64,000 bases of DNA from Geotrypetes seraphini (lineage: Eukaryota > Chordata > Amphibia > Gymnophiona > Dermophiidae): the NCBI RefSeq assembly GCF_902459505.1, contig NC_047094.1, positions 24,971,241 through 25,035,240 on the forward strand. Reading direction: 5' to 3'. The position numbers and the translations under genes are program-made. Under the pieces are notes generated by a model. That model worked only from the letters and a program-made list of their open reading frames with translations. It made no database searches and was not told the DNA's origin. Positions 53,395 through 63,478 of the stretch are shown here, piece by piece; the stretch's first letter is position 1, and the number at the start of each line of letters is the position of its first letter.

Positions 53395-54780
53395 AATTAT
53401 TATTTATTGATACTTACTATTCCACTTGTCTGAAAAGACAGGTCAAAGCAGTGTATAATATCATAAAATACAAAATAAAAGTCCATGAAAATTGACAGGA
53501 TAGTGAGCACTCAAGCCAGAAAAACAATCATTCAAACCATAAACAAATCTGACAAATCAAATGGCCCATGAAAATCAACTCACTCAGGTTGAACACTGAA
53601 GGCTATAGTGAAAAATGTGTTTTTAATAGAGATTTGAACTTTTTCCATTATGGTTCCTTGCAAAGGGATACAGGTTATTCAGAGTACTGAAGACGCGGGA
53701 GGATTGCGAAGACCTGCAATATGACATAAACACTCTCGAGAAATGGGCTGCGACATGGCAAATGAGGTTTAACGTGGATAAGTGTAAGGTGATGCATGTC
53801 GGTAACAAAAATCTTATACACGAATACAGGATGTCCGGTGCGGTACTTAGAGAGACCCCCCAGGAAAAAGACTTGGGAGTGCTGGTCGACAAGTCGATGA
53901 AGCCATCCACGCAATGTGTGGCGGCGGCGAAAAGGGCAAACAGAATGCTAGGAATGATTAAGAAGGGATCACGAACAGATCAGAGAAGGTTATCATGCCA
54001 TTGTACCGGGCCATGGTACGCCCTCACCTGGAGTACTGCGTCCAGCACTGGTCGCCGTACATGAAGAAAGACACAGTGCTACTCAAAAGGGTCCAGAGAA
54101 GAGCAACAAAAATGGTTAAGGGGCTGGAGGAGTTGCCATACAGTGAGAGATTGAAAAGAGGAGACTGAGAAGGGACATGATCGAAACATTCAAGATAATG
54201 AAGGGAATAGACTTAGTAGATAAGGACAGGTTGTTCACCCTCTCCAAGGTAGGGCGAACGAGAGGGCACTCTCTAAAGTTAAAAGGGGATAGATTCCGTA
54301 CAAACGTAAGGAAGTTCTTCTTCACCCAGAGAATGGTGGAAAACTGGAACGCTCTTCCAGAGGCTGTTATAGGGATTCAAGACAAAGTTAGACAAGTTCC
54401 TGCTGAACGTAAGCAGGTAAGGCTAGTCTCAGTTAGGGCTCTGGTCTTTGACCTAAGGGCCGCCGCGTGAGCGGACTGCTGGGCACGATGGACCACTGGT
54501 CTGACCCAGCAGCGGCAATTCTTAGGTAACGCATTCCACCAAAGAGGAGCAATAAAAAAGGCTGAATGATGAGCTGATTCCAAATGTGACCGCAAGAGGG
54601 AAAGGAACAGATTAGCTTTTTCTCAAAAGTAGAATGCAAGGAGTATCTAGATGGTAGTAAAAGACCCCCCAATATGCAGATAAGAAAATTATGATAAAAG
54701 CATAACCTGTGAAAGGTACAAAGAATTTTATTCTGTTAATGTCATTAATATGCAGAAATCAAACAGCGAAGGAGACGCTT
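53395..54780 (-). mobile_element. LINE 3' end interrupted by a plus-strand LINE
   Basis: TTATTGATACTTACTATTCC and the 3' UTR run to about 53665. Related minus-strand LINE sequence (AACGCATTCCACCAAAGAGG; minus: SFGGMRYL) resumes after 54525. Confidence 0.55.
53666..54524 (+). mobile_element. CR1/jockey-like LINE 3' half with frameshifts, nested
   Basis: Frames give CEDLQYDINTLEKWAATWQ, FNVDKCKVMHVGNKN, EKDLGVLVDKSMKPS and [17 protein letters not shown], a shift near 53975, a further shift near 54150, then MIETFKIMKGIDLVDKDRLF and KFFFTQRMVENWNALPEAVI. The 3' UTR GCTGGGCACGATGGACCACT follows. Truncated at both ends. Confidence 0.85.
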
Positions 54781-54914
54781 GGTGTTCAGTTCCTTTTATT
54801 TATATCACAAGACTCTTTTGCCATGTGGCTGCGGCTCTCCAGGCCCTGACCTTTTAATCTCCCCCCCCCCCGGGCCTACCAGCGGGGGGGTCTTTGTGGC
54901 AGAAATGCAGCCCT

Positions 54915-55048
54915 CTCGCTCCTGCCTCCTCACAGCTGCCTTCTAAAATGGCTGCCATGACCTCTCACAGCAGGTTGTGGTAGTAGAGGAAATGCTGTGA
55001 GAAAGGTCACGGCAGCCATTTTAGAAGGCAGCTGTGAGGAGGCAGCTA
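54915..55048. repeat. Hairpin repeat with arms of about 55 bp
   Basis: CTGCCTCCTCACAGCTGCCT..AATGGCTGCCATGACC is repeated inverted as GGTCACGGCAGCCATT..AGGCAGCTGTGAGGAGGCAG. A palindromic MITE remnant. Confidence 0.65.
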
Positions 55049-55069
55049 TGAATAATTGTGTTTTTAAAA

Positions 55070-55850
55070 GTTTCTTAAATGACACATGATCCTTGCATAC
55101 TCTCAACACTCCAGGAATAGAGTTTCAAAACTTTTTTCCAGCAATAAAAAAAAAATAGCCATTCACAATCTAACATAGCGGATCCCATCCTCCTTCCAAC
55201 TAATCAATTGCATCCCCTCCCCTCCCCCCTCAGATCTCAGATTTCTTACTGGGTGATAAATCTCCCACAAATTCTGAAAACAAATAGGGGCAGAAGAATA
55301 CAATATTTGGTGAGCAACCGACAATACTTTCCCCCTCTTTTATTAAGGTGCGCTAAGCTTTTTAGCGCACGGTAAATATTAGTACGTGCTAAACATGCAC
55401 TAAACGCTAATGCGTGCATGTTATCCTATGGACTCATTGGCGGTTAGTGCACGCGTTGGTTTAGCGTGTGCTAAACGTGCATTAAAACGCTTAGCGCACC
55501 TTAGTAATAGAGGGCCTTTGTAGCATATCCGCTGTTGTACAGGTAGCCAATGTAAAAGACTTCAGAACTTGAGTAATATGTTCAGTCCTAAGAATACCCA
55601 CAATTAATCTTGCAGCTGAATTCATTAGAAGCTGTAAAGGTTTTACACCTTTATTTGTCAATCCAGGGTAAAGCGTGTTGCAATAATCAAGCCGCGTCAA
55701 CAATGCTTGAACCACGGAACGAAAATCTTCAGGTAGGAGCATTGGTTTCATTCTGTGTAAGATGTGTAGTTGTGCATTCCTATCTTTGAAATCTGCTTCA
55801 CCCTAGAGAGTTCAGAATCCAAACTCAATTATTGTCATTAATTGACTTGT
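55070..55850 (-). mobile_element. L2-like LINE coding fragment, split by a MITE
   Basis: The minus frame has AQLHILHRMKPMLLPEDFRS, LTRLDYCNTLYPGL and LQLLMNSAARLIVG. Remnants continue left of the MITE (55331-55516), for example AATAGGGGCAGAAGAATAC. Confidence 0.7.
55331..55516. mobile_element. Harbinger-like MITE nested in a LINE
   Basis: CCCCCTCTTTTATTAAGGTG and GCACCTTAGTAATAGAGGGCC; TSD TTT on both sides. Confidence 0.82.
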
Positions 55851-55855
55851 TTTTA

Positions 55856-55995
55856 TAAGAACATAAGAACATAAGCAATGCCTCCGCTGGGTCAGACCTG
55901 AGGTCCATCGTGCCCAGCAGTCCGCTCACGCGGCGGCCCAACAGCTCCAGGACCTGTGCAGTAATCCTCTATCTATACCCCTCTATCCCCTTTTA
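55856..55995 (-). mobile_element. CR1/jockey-like LINE 3' tail
   Basis: ATAAGAACATAAGAACATAA begins the tail on plus; GGTCAGACCTGAGGTCCATC and CACGCGGCGGCCCAACAG follow. It stops near 55995. Confidence 0.75.
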
Positions 55996-56067
55996 TAATT
56001 AAATTGCATGCACAGATTGGGGGTGGGTCTATATTTGTGTACACAGTTTTGAAACCTTTATATAGAA

Positions 56068-56370
56068 CAAATGAAACCTTCCTAGAACAAATGCTAGGAA
56101 GTACTTTTTTACCCAGAGGGTGGTAGACACATGGAATGCTCTTCCAGAGGTTGTGATAGGCCAGAGCACAGTACAGGGGTTTAAGGAAGGTTTGGATAGG
56201 TTCCTGAAAGATAAAGGGATTGAGGGATACAGATAAAACCAGAGGTAGGTTATAAGAATGGTCAGGAACCACTTCACAGGCCATGGACCTGATGGGCCGC
56301 CGCGAGAGCGGACCGCTGGGCACGATGGACCTCTGGTCTGACCCAGTGGAGGCAACTTCTTATGTTCTTA
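56068..56370 (+). mobile_element. CR1/jockey-like LINE 3' end
   Basis: FFTQRVVDTWNALPEVVIGQ sequence at 56108-56160, GLDRFLKDKGIEGYR-like at about 56190-56235, and the tail GGCAACTTCTTATGTTCTTA. It lies head-to-head with 55856-55995. Confidence 0.8.
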
Positions 56371-56599
56371 ATTAGGGTACATCTGCTTAATTTAATCTGC
56401 TATCCAGCAGACCTATATCTCAATCATTTTTTTTACCCACCCTTGCTCTGCTTCAAATCCAGCCCCTTTTTATACAGGCAGAGGGCCATTTTCAATAAGG
56501 CATCTAAGCCTGACTTTGGCCGTTTCCCACAAGACGTTCCAAAAGTCAGAACGGAGAAATGTCCATTTTCCAAAACGCTAGACATAGAAGGGGCCACCA

Positions 56600-56819
56600 T
56601 TTATACTACACCGGCCACACAGACATGCCAGCAGAGTAGAGGAGAACTGCTGTGGACTTCCAAAGCCGACGTGGGCAGCAAGTTCTTCGCTGCTCGGGCC
56701 AAAGTTGAAAAGGTAAGGGGAAGAGGCACAGGTATGCATGCGTGGCAGGGGGGTGAGAGAAGAGGGCAGGAGAGGGGCGCCACCGCCCCGGGCTCCATTC
56801 ACCCCTTGTTACGCCACTG
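56600..56819. mobile_element. hAT MITE right half (CAGTGGCRTAG family)
   Basis: It ends CCTTGTTACGCCACTG; the interior GCCGACGTGGGCAGCAAGTT matches the type of 44245-44567. The left half is not present. Confidence 0.6.
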
Positions 56820-56821
56820 AG

Positions 56822-57632
56822 CCCACCCAACACACCCCCTTGAACTTTGGACGCATAGTGGACAAAAAGCCTAGCGAGACATCTAGAAAGTCAGTTTCGA
56901 AAATCAACTCCTTGGCAAAATCATGCTTTTTCAGCCTCCACATGCTGAGGAAAGTTAGATCCTACTTCAGCCAACAACACTTTGCCATCCTTGTCCAATC
57001 CATCATCCTCTCCAAACTAGATTACTGCAATGCCATCTACTTAAATCTATCAAAAAAAAGTCTTCTAAGACTCCAACTAATCCAGAATACTGCAGCCAAA
57101 CTGATCTTCTCAAAACGCAAATCTGACCATGCCTCACCACTCTTTGCCAAACTTCACTGGCTCCCAATAATCTCCAGAATCCATTTCAAATGTTCCTGCC
57201 TGGCTTTTAAGATCATTCACGGCACCCTCCCTCCTCTTATCCCACTATCTTTCAACTCCTCCAGTCCCGACTCCTCCAGAACTGCCCAAAGGTATAAACT
57301 AGCCTTCCCCTCTCTACGCGGCATCCACTATGCAGGCAAACTGGGAAAATCCCTTCTCTTCAAAATCACAGGTCTTTGGAACGACCTCACCATCCCGTTG
57401 CGGAACCTGGGCTCCCTTCAATTATTCCGCAAACAACTGAAAACCTGGCTTTTCATCAAATTGTAACTCTATCCTCCCCCCCCCTTTTTCTCCTCCCTTC
57501 TACACATAAGTTCATGTAAACCTTTTCTTCTTCTCTACCTACTATTTAAGTTCTTGTAAACCGTGTCGAGCTCCATACTCATGGAGATGATGCGGTATAT
57601 AAACTTAAGGTTTAGATTAGATTAGATTAGAC
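56822..57632 (+). mobile_element. L2-like LINE 3' half, intact frame
   Basis: About 200 codons are open: KINSLAKSCFFSLHMLRKVR, FAILVQSIILSKLDYCNAIY, LLRLQLIQNTAAKLIFSK, SPLFAKLHWLPIISRIHFK, KITGLWNDLTIPLRNLGS and QLKTWLFIKL. The 3' UTR includes AAACCGTGTCGAGCTCCATA and the tail GGTTTAGATTAGATTAGATTAG. It is one of the better-preserved LINE copies here. Confidence 0.9.
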
Positions 57633-57811
57633 GTACCGGCAATTAGGACGTCCAAATGCCAGTTTATGCTGTCTTTTGGACGTCTTTCTTTTTTAAAATG
57701 AGCCCCATAGTATCAAAATATTCGGGCATATTTTCAGCCTGGTACCATCCATATAAGTTTTTTAACTCTACAGGTAGTATGGTTATATATTTGCCAGCTG
57801 CTAGTGACTAT

Positions 57812-57949
57812 GGGCTCCTTTTACGAAGCCGCGTTAGCGGTTAAATGCGCGTAAAAGCAGGCGGTAGTTTTTCAGCTAGCGCAGGGGTTAGCGCATGATA
57901 AAAAGTCGGATGCGATAAAGCCGCTAATGCGGCTTCGTAAAAGGAGCCT
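57812..57949. mobile_element. Harbinger-like MITE
   Basis: GGGCTCCTTTTACGAAGCCG and GCGGCTTCGTAAAAGGAGCC; TSD TAT on both sides. Confidence 0.8.
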
Positions 57950-58464
57950 TATATGCTAACTTCTTTCAAATATCAGGCTTATAAAGGGCAGATGCTGGAT
58001 AAGCATAATATTAACTTTTAATTAATTCTTAGATCAGCTTATACAAAGGCAATTTAAAATACAATCATGCAAGTGTGAATTCAATAAAAAGTGTTATTCT
58101 TATCCATATTCTCCTGAGATATAAGCAGAAAAGCGTAATTAGTTAGGCGAGAAATTCAATCTATGTATCAAATCAAGCATTTGATCCCTGACCAGGTAAC
58201 CAAAGTAGGGGCTTTGTCACCTTTTGGGTCCTATATAACCAGACTAGTAACCTTAAGCCGGCACAGCTGTGCTGCCCCTGTATGTCTTCTGGTACCGTCT
58301 CTTCAGCAAGCCAAGAAAACGAAATAGGTAAGGACGGGTTGAGAAACTGATCTGGGGTAAAAAGCAACAGCCGCACTGATCGGGGAGTTTTTGTAGTCCC
58401 TGTTTTGTTCTCATTGCTCTTTTGTGTTTTGCTCTTGACTGCGTTTTGCCAGGGAGAGAGCCGA

Positions 58465-58676
58465 CAGTGTGTGGTGCAGTGGTTAGAGCCACAGCCTGAG
58501 GTTGTGGGTTCAAATTCCACACTGCTCCTTGTGATGCTGGGCAAGTCCCCCATTGCCCCAGGTACATTAGATAGAGTGTGAGCCCACCAGGACAGATAGG
58601 GAAAAAAGCTTGAGTACCTGAATGCAAATTTATATATAAGTAATATATAAATGCTTAAATAAATGGCAAGTGATAA
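58465..58676 (+). mobile_element. tRNA-derived SINE, copy C
   Basis: A-box-like GTGTGGTGCAGTGGTTAGAG and B-box GGGTTCAAATTCC are at tRNA spacing. The body matches copies A and B and it ends TATAAATGCTTAAATAAA. Not a functional tRNA gene: no acceptor stem or anticodon arm could be closed. Confidence 0.82.
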
Positions 58677-58705
58677 ACCCTAGAGAGTTCCATCCTTTTC
58701 CAGAA

Positions 58706-58820
58706 GCAGCTTTTTTTTTTTTTTTTTTTTTTTTAATCAACAAAACTTTCTGTAACACAGGAAAATAGCAAATAATACAGGGAACAAATACTTAATTATT
58801 TAACCAAAAGAAAACCCCCA
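58706..58820 (-). mobile_element. Poly(T)-headed retroinsertion
   Basis: About 25 T at 58711-58734, then AATCAACAAAACTTTCTGTA on plus, resembling the tip of an L1-type 3' end on minus. Confidence 0.45.
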
Positions 58821-59610
58821 CAACTCATTTTACCCCAATGTAGGTCGAGACCAAGAGATAAAGATAATTATTTCCACACAGTTATTTCCAGAGGAAGATT
58901 GAGGAGACTCCTCATGACAGAATTTGGCAGAGAGATGATTTTATTTTGTTAAGAATTTGATTATGAAGGCAATTTGGGGATAATGGATTTGAAACTGTGC
59001 CTACCTGGCCAAGTCTTGTTTAGACTTCCACTGAGATGTTCTAGGAGTGCTACATTTACGTTTTCGTGAATGACAATACAATTTATGTGTTTTCTAGCAG
59101 TCATTGTTATGCTTGCAAATTTCACAGTGCCAGATGTTTACCCCAGCTGCTGCGTGGGTAATTTTTATAAACGAATGAACAATTTCAAAACTATGATTGA
59201 GGAGACAATTGAGTTCAAACTACTGTTCCAATAAATACTGCCAAGTGAACACCAATGAAAAGATGTTATTAAAACAAGGAAAAGTCCTCGAGATTGTTTT
59301 CTCATGCCTTAGTGTCGGAAAAAAAACAACAAACAACACCGGCAAACAAAAGTTGGCAAAGTGGAGTGAAAGAACTGAAAAAACCCTACATTTATTTGTC
59401 ATACAAAATCAAAAAATTAAAAACAATAATAAGTGGCACAGATACAGATTTTTTTTTTAAATCAGAAATCTGATATGATTGTCTACGGAATCACACAGTC
59501 TTATGCACTAAAACAATGCCACCTTGATGTTGACTCCAATTTCCGCAAATCGGGAAGGCTGACAAATGGTGTGGCAGTAAAAGGGACATTTATTGATGAA
59601 TAAAAACACA
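58821..59610. other. Apparently unique sequence
   Basis: AT-rich and free of the dispersed families seen elsewhere. No coding evidence. Confidence 0.4.
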
Positions 59611-59950
59611 GGGGGTCCTTTTATTAAGGTGCACTAACCCATTTAGCATGTGTGCTAAATGCTAAGAATGCCCATAGGATATAATGGATGCCTTAGCATT
59701 TAGCACATGCGCTAAATGGGTTAGCGCAGTGGTTCCCAACCCTGTCCTGGAGGACCACCAGGCCAATCGGGTTTTCAGGCTAGCCCTAATGAATATGCAT
59801 GAGAAAGATTTGCATATAATGGAAGTGAGAGGCGTGCAAATCTGCTCCATGTATATTTATTAGGGCTAGCCTGAAAACCCGATTGGCCTGGTGGTCCTCC
59901 AGGACAGGGTTGGGAACCACTGGGTTAGCGCACCTTAATAAAAGGGCACC
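59611..59950. mobile_element. Harbinger-like MITE, split by a hAT MITE
   Basis: GGGGGTCCTTTTATTAAGGT and GCGCACCTTAATAAAAGGGC are inverted; the likely TSD is ACA on both sides. The hAT MITE occupies 59727-59922. Confidence 0.82.
59727..59922. mobile_element. hAT MITE (CAGTGGTTCCCAA family), nested
   Basis: CAGTGGTTCCCAACCCTGTC and AGGGTTGGGAACCACTG; the perfect 8-bp TSD GGTTAGCG is made from the host MITE. Confidence 0.93.
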
Positions 59951-60238
59951 ACAGTTCTTCCACTCCACTTTGCCAACTTTTGCTTGCCAGCGTTGGTTTG
60001 TGGTTTCCCTCATATTCAGTGAAATTTGGGCTTTTTTTGTTTGTTAGTGTCGGAAGAACACATTAGGTCATATGTTATTATGGGTCAAAGACCTCATACC
60101 CGTATATGTGCTATTCTTTTTTTTTTTACTTTTTTCTCTTTTCTTTTTAATGTGCAATCTGAAAAAAAGAATAAGTCATAAACAGCTTCCTAACAACAAT
60201 TGAGAAGAACACTTATCTTTCTCCATAAGCAGCTTCTT

Positions 60239-60301
60239 CTTTTTTTTTTTTTTTTTTTTTTTAAGTTCAGAAAATTTTTATTAAAGGTTTTGGTAACAGA
60301 A
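60239..60301 (-). mobile_element. 63-bp poly(A) retroinsertion with 15-bp TSD
   Basis: CATAAGCAGCTTCTT is repeated exactly at 60224-60238 and 60302-60316. Between them, on minus, is a 3' stub with AATAAAAATTTTCTGAAC and an A-run. It is an extremely 5'-truncated L1-type insertion. Confidence 0.85.
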
Positions 60302-60689
60302 CATAAGCAGCTTCTTAACAAATGGAGCACTTACAAAGAAAAAAAAAACTCGCTTCCCCCCTCTTGCCATTCTCTAGTTCTGTGGATAACACCATCCTCC
60401 TCCCTGTCTCGTCAGCTCGCAATCTTGGGGTGATTTTGGACGCCTCTCTCTCCTTCTCTGCTCACATCCAACAAACCGCCAAATCCTGTCGCTTTCTCCT
60501 CTATAATATTACCAAAATCCGTCCTCTTCTCTCTGAACACACGACCAAAACCCTTGTCCACGCTCTCGTCACCTCGCGCTTAGACTACTGCAACGTACTT
60601 CTCTCGGGCCTCCTCCGTCTCTCGCCTCTTCAATCCGTTCAAAACTCTGCTGCACGACTCGTGCACAAAAAGATCATTGCGCTCTGAGA

Positions 60690-61083
60690 ATCTGGCTTTA
60701 CCGAAGACAACTGTGAATCCAAGGCTTGTGGAGACTGGTAAAATGACTTTTTGTTGAGCAGGATTTAAGATATGGAACTCCTTGGTGGGTCAGATATGAA
60801 ATTGCCGTGAAAAGGGCATGTTTAGAAAATTACTTAAGACGCAGTTATTCGTAGATGCCTTTTCATAGCCAATAATTTTCCTCTCTGGCAGAGTTGATGG
60901 ATTCATGACCTTTACTATACAAGCTATGGTATTTTTTGTAGATATGATTTCTGAGGATTGTCTGTATGTTTATTTTATCATGTTTTGGGTTTAAAATTAT
61001 GTATGTAAATTATGTAAACCGTTTAGTTGTAAGCGGTATCGAAAATTTTAAAATAAATAAATAAAATATTCTGTGAGAACCGC
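60690..61083 (+). mobile_element. LINE 3' tail nested in the L2-like LINE
   Basis: The 3' UTR ends GTAAACCGTTTAGTTGTAAG, CGGTATCGAAAATTTTAAAA and TAAATAAATAAA, the same group as 25875-26030. Confidence 0.65.
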
Positions 61084-61093
61084 CATTCTCACA

Positions 61094-61530
61094 GGTGTCA
61101 GGTCAAAAGCGCGCCAGGACAAAGGCGCGCCCAGACAATTGAGCGCAGCGCGCGCCGCCGCACCACTCTAAATTACTGTTTTTAGTGCTCCGACGGGGGG
61201 GCGTGGGGGGGAACCCCCCCACTTTACTTAATAGACATCGTGCCGCGTTGTGGGGCGTTGTGGGGGGTTGTAACCCCCCACATTTTACTGAAAACTTCAC
61301 TTTTTCCCTGTTTTTAGGGAAAAAGTTCAGTTTACAGTAAAATGTGGAGGGTTACAACCCCCCAAACCCCCCATAACGCCGGCGCGATGTCTATTAAGTA
61401 AACTGGGGGAGTTCCCCAACAAAACCCCCCGTCGGAGCCCCTAAAAACTGTAATTTAGAGCGGCGCGGCGGCGCGCGCTGCGCTCAATTGTCGGCGCGCG
61501 CTTTTGTCTTTCGCGCCGTTGTCTATGAAC
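61094..61530. mobile_element. 440-bp fold-back DNA transposon, copy 3
   Basis: GGTGTCAGGTCAAAAGCGCG to GCCGTTGTCTATGAAC; the perfect 10-bp TSD CATTCTCACA is at 61084-61093 and 61531-61540. In the sub-terminal zone its two arms share a private GCGCGCGCCGCCGC stretch absent from copies 1 and 2. Confidence 0.92.
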
Positions 61531-62121
61531 CATTCTCACATTACCCCTCTCCTCAAGTCACTTGATTGGCTCCCCGTCCATTTCCGAATACATTTTAAAC
61601 TCCTCTTGCCGACTTACAAGTGCATTCGCTCTGAAGCCCCTCCCCAGATATCTCTCTTCACTTATCTCCCCCTATGCTCCTCCCCGTGATCTCCGTTCAT
61701 CGGACAAGCCCCTTTTATCTGTACCCTTCTCTTCCACTGCCAACTCCAGACTCTGTCCCTTCTTTCTTGCGGCACCGTATGCCTGGAACAGGCTGCCTGA
61801 ATCAATACGTCGTGCTCTATCCCTGGCAGTGTTCAAATCCAAGCTAGAGGCCCACTTTTTTGAAACTGGTTTCAACTCTTAACTCCAACTCACTGCTGTC
61901 AGGTCCCTAGACCCACTGTATCATTTCCTCTACCATAATCTCCCCACCCCTGTAATGTCCTGTCTATATTGTATGTTAAAATGTACAGCGCTGCTTACGC
62001 CTTTTCAGCGCTATAGAAATAATAAATAGTAGTAGTAAAAAAAGGAAAAAGAAAAATAGCACATATACAAGGTTTCTGACCCATGATAAGTATTATAAAT
62101 CCTAAAAGACAAAATTGCTGT

Positions 62122-62170
62122 GGACCCGACACGGTCCGTGTTTTGGCTTAAAAGCCTTCTTCAGGGGTCC
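62122..62170 (-). ncRNA. Hammerhead-ribozyme-like motif, copy 7
   Basis: On minus: GGACCC, CTGAAGA, stem II GGC..GCC, AAAA for GAAA, stem III CACG-GAC-CGTG (perfect), TC, GGGTC. Stem I pairs fully. One core base differs from consensus. Confidence 0.62.
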
Positions 62171-62466
62171 AGGACGATGTCCGCACAATGGATAGAAACA
62201 AAAATGGATGGTAAAATAAATTTGAACCTACTTGCTGCAGCCGCTTTCGTTTTCACTTCAGTTCCTTTTGGAGTACGTAGGTTCTCGTTTTAATTCCTTC
62301 GGAAGGGAGTTCCATCACCTCGGAGACATCACCAAGAACATTCTTGTCCGAACGCTTTTGTATTTGATGTCTCTGTAGGAGGGTATTTCTAACAGGTTAT
62401 TCTTGGCTCGAGCGCAGGGCGCGTGCTGGTGTATGCTAATGTAGTCTGGCTGCTAGATATTGCGGT

Positions 62467-62665
62467 TACATAGTAACATAGTAGATGACGGCAGATAACG
62501 ACCCGAATGGTCCATCCAGTCTGCCCAACCTGATTCAATTTAAATTTATTTATTTATTTATTTTTTCTTCTTTGCTATTTCTGGGCAAGAATCCAAAGCT
62601 CTACCCGGTATGGTGCTTGGGTTCCTACTGCCGAAATCTCCATTAAAACCTTCTGCGAGATGAAC
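62467..62665 (-). mobile_element. CR1-like LINE 3' UTR (ATGTTACT tail), nested in another LINE
   Basis: ACATAGTAACATAGTAGATG to CTGCCGAAATCTCCATTAAA, collinear with 16315-16530. It lies inside minus-strand LINE sequence at 62280-62466 and 62666-62755. Confidence 0.72.
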
Positions 62666-62764
62666 GATTTTGTGCATCAGCAACAAGATTTTGAATTTCA
62701 CCCTGCTATCAATCGGGAGCCAGTGTAACTCTTTCAGTAGCGCAGTGGCACTCGTCTACCCCCG

Positions 62765-63300
62765 AGTTTCCAAGTTTATTGGTTTTTGATATACTCTTTA
62801 TCTAAAATTGGCTAAACAGTTTACGATTCGTTTCATAAAATATAACTTAACATAAACATGAAATTAAAAGCATTGTATATAAAAAAAGAAAAAGGGGCTA
62901 TAAGACAAATATAGCGCACATGAGTAATAGAGAAGAATACCAACAGACATCTGTATCTAAGGCCCTCTTTTACTAAGGCGCACTATTAGCGCACGCTAAA
63001 TGCTAATGCGCGCATGTTAGTCTATGGACGCGTTAGCACGTGCTAAATCAATTAGCGCGCGCTAATCGGTTAGCGCACCTTAGTAAAAGAGGGGATAAAT
63101 CTAAGATGAACATAGAACACGATACAGTATTATGTGTGCAAATAAGTAGGATTTAGTAAGAACATAGTACACGATACTAGTATTATATGTGTATATATGT
63201 AGGGTGATTGATTATGGTATGTAGCACCTTTACAGAAGCTCATGTAAACTGCATCTGAATTGACTCCCCAGTCATTAGTAGCGATATAGAAGCTTTCAAT
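62765..63300 (-). mobile_element. LINE 3' tail (TTGAAA group), split by a MITE
   Basis: GTTTCCAAGTTTATTGGTTT and ATATACTCTTTATCTAAAAT are the tail on plus. AT-rich LINE 3' UTR resumes after the MITE at 62961-63095. Confidence 0.55.
62961..63095. mobile_element. Harbinger-like MITE
   Basis: GGCCCTCTTTTACTAAGGCG and GCACCTTAGTAAAAGAGGGG; TSD TAA on both sides. Confidence 0.85.
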
Positions 63301-63374
63301 AAATAATAAACAATGGTTGACATAGGCCTAACTCTAGGACGCCTAACAATGCCTAAGCAAGCCTAAGCACGCCT

Positions 63375-63478
63375 AGGCACCGCTATGCGGGATTCTATAA
63401 ATGGTGCCCAGTGGTTGATTGACAGCTACGCTGAGTGAAACTTACAATGTAGGCACCATTTATAGAATCAGGCCCCAA
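63375..63478. repeat. Short fold-back repeat about 340 bp before the oncomodulin exon
   Basis: GGATTCTATAAATGGTGCC and GGCACCATTTATAGAATCAG are inverted. The same terminus occurs at 36215. Probably a small MITE. Confidence 0.6.

Larger units (their letters stand above)
60343..62036 (+). mobile_element. L2-like LINE 3' half split by two elements
   Basis: The first part reads SSARNLGVILDASLSFSAHI, ITKIRPLLSEHTTKTLVHAL and VTSRLDYCNVLLSGL. The second part (61541 on) reads ITPLLKSLDWLPVHFRIHFK, APYAWNRLPESIRRALSLAV and FKSKLEAHFFETGF, with a 3' UTR and (GTA)n tail. A LINE tail (about 60690-61083) and the fold-back element (61094-61530) intervene. Frames are open but not continuous. Confidence 0.82.

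Noticed and set aside
58465-58540. tRNA gene
   Set aside because: A and B boxes belong to a SINE head; no full cloverleaf, and identical bodies follow at other copies.
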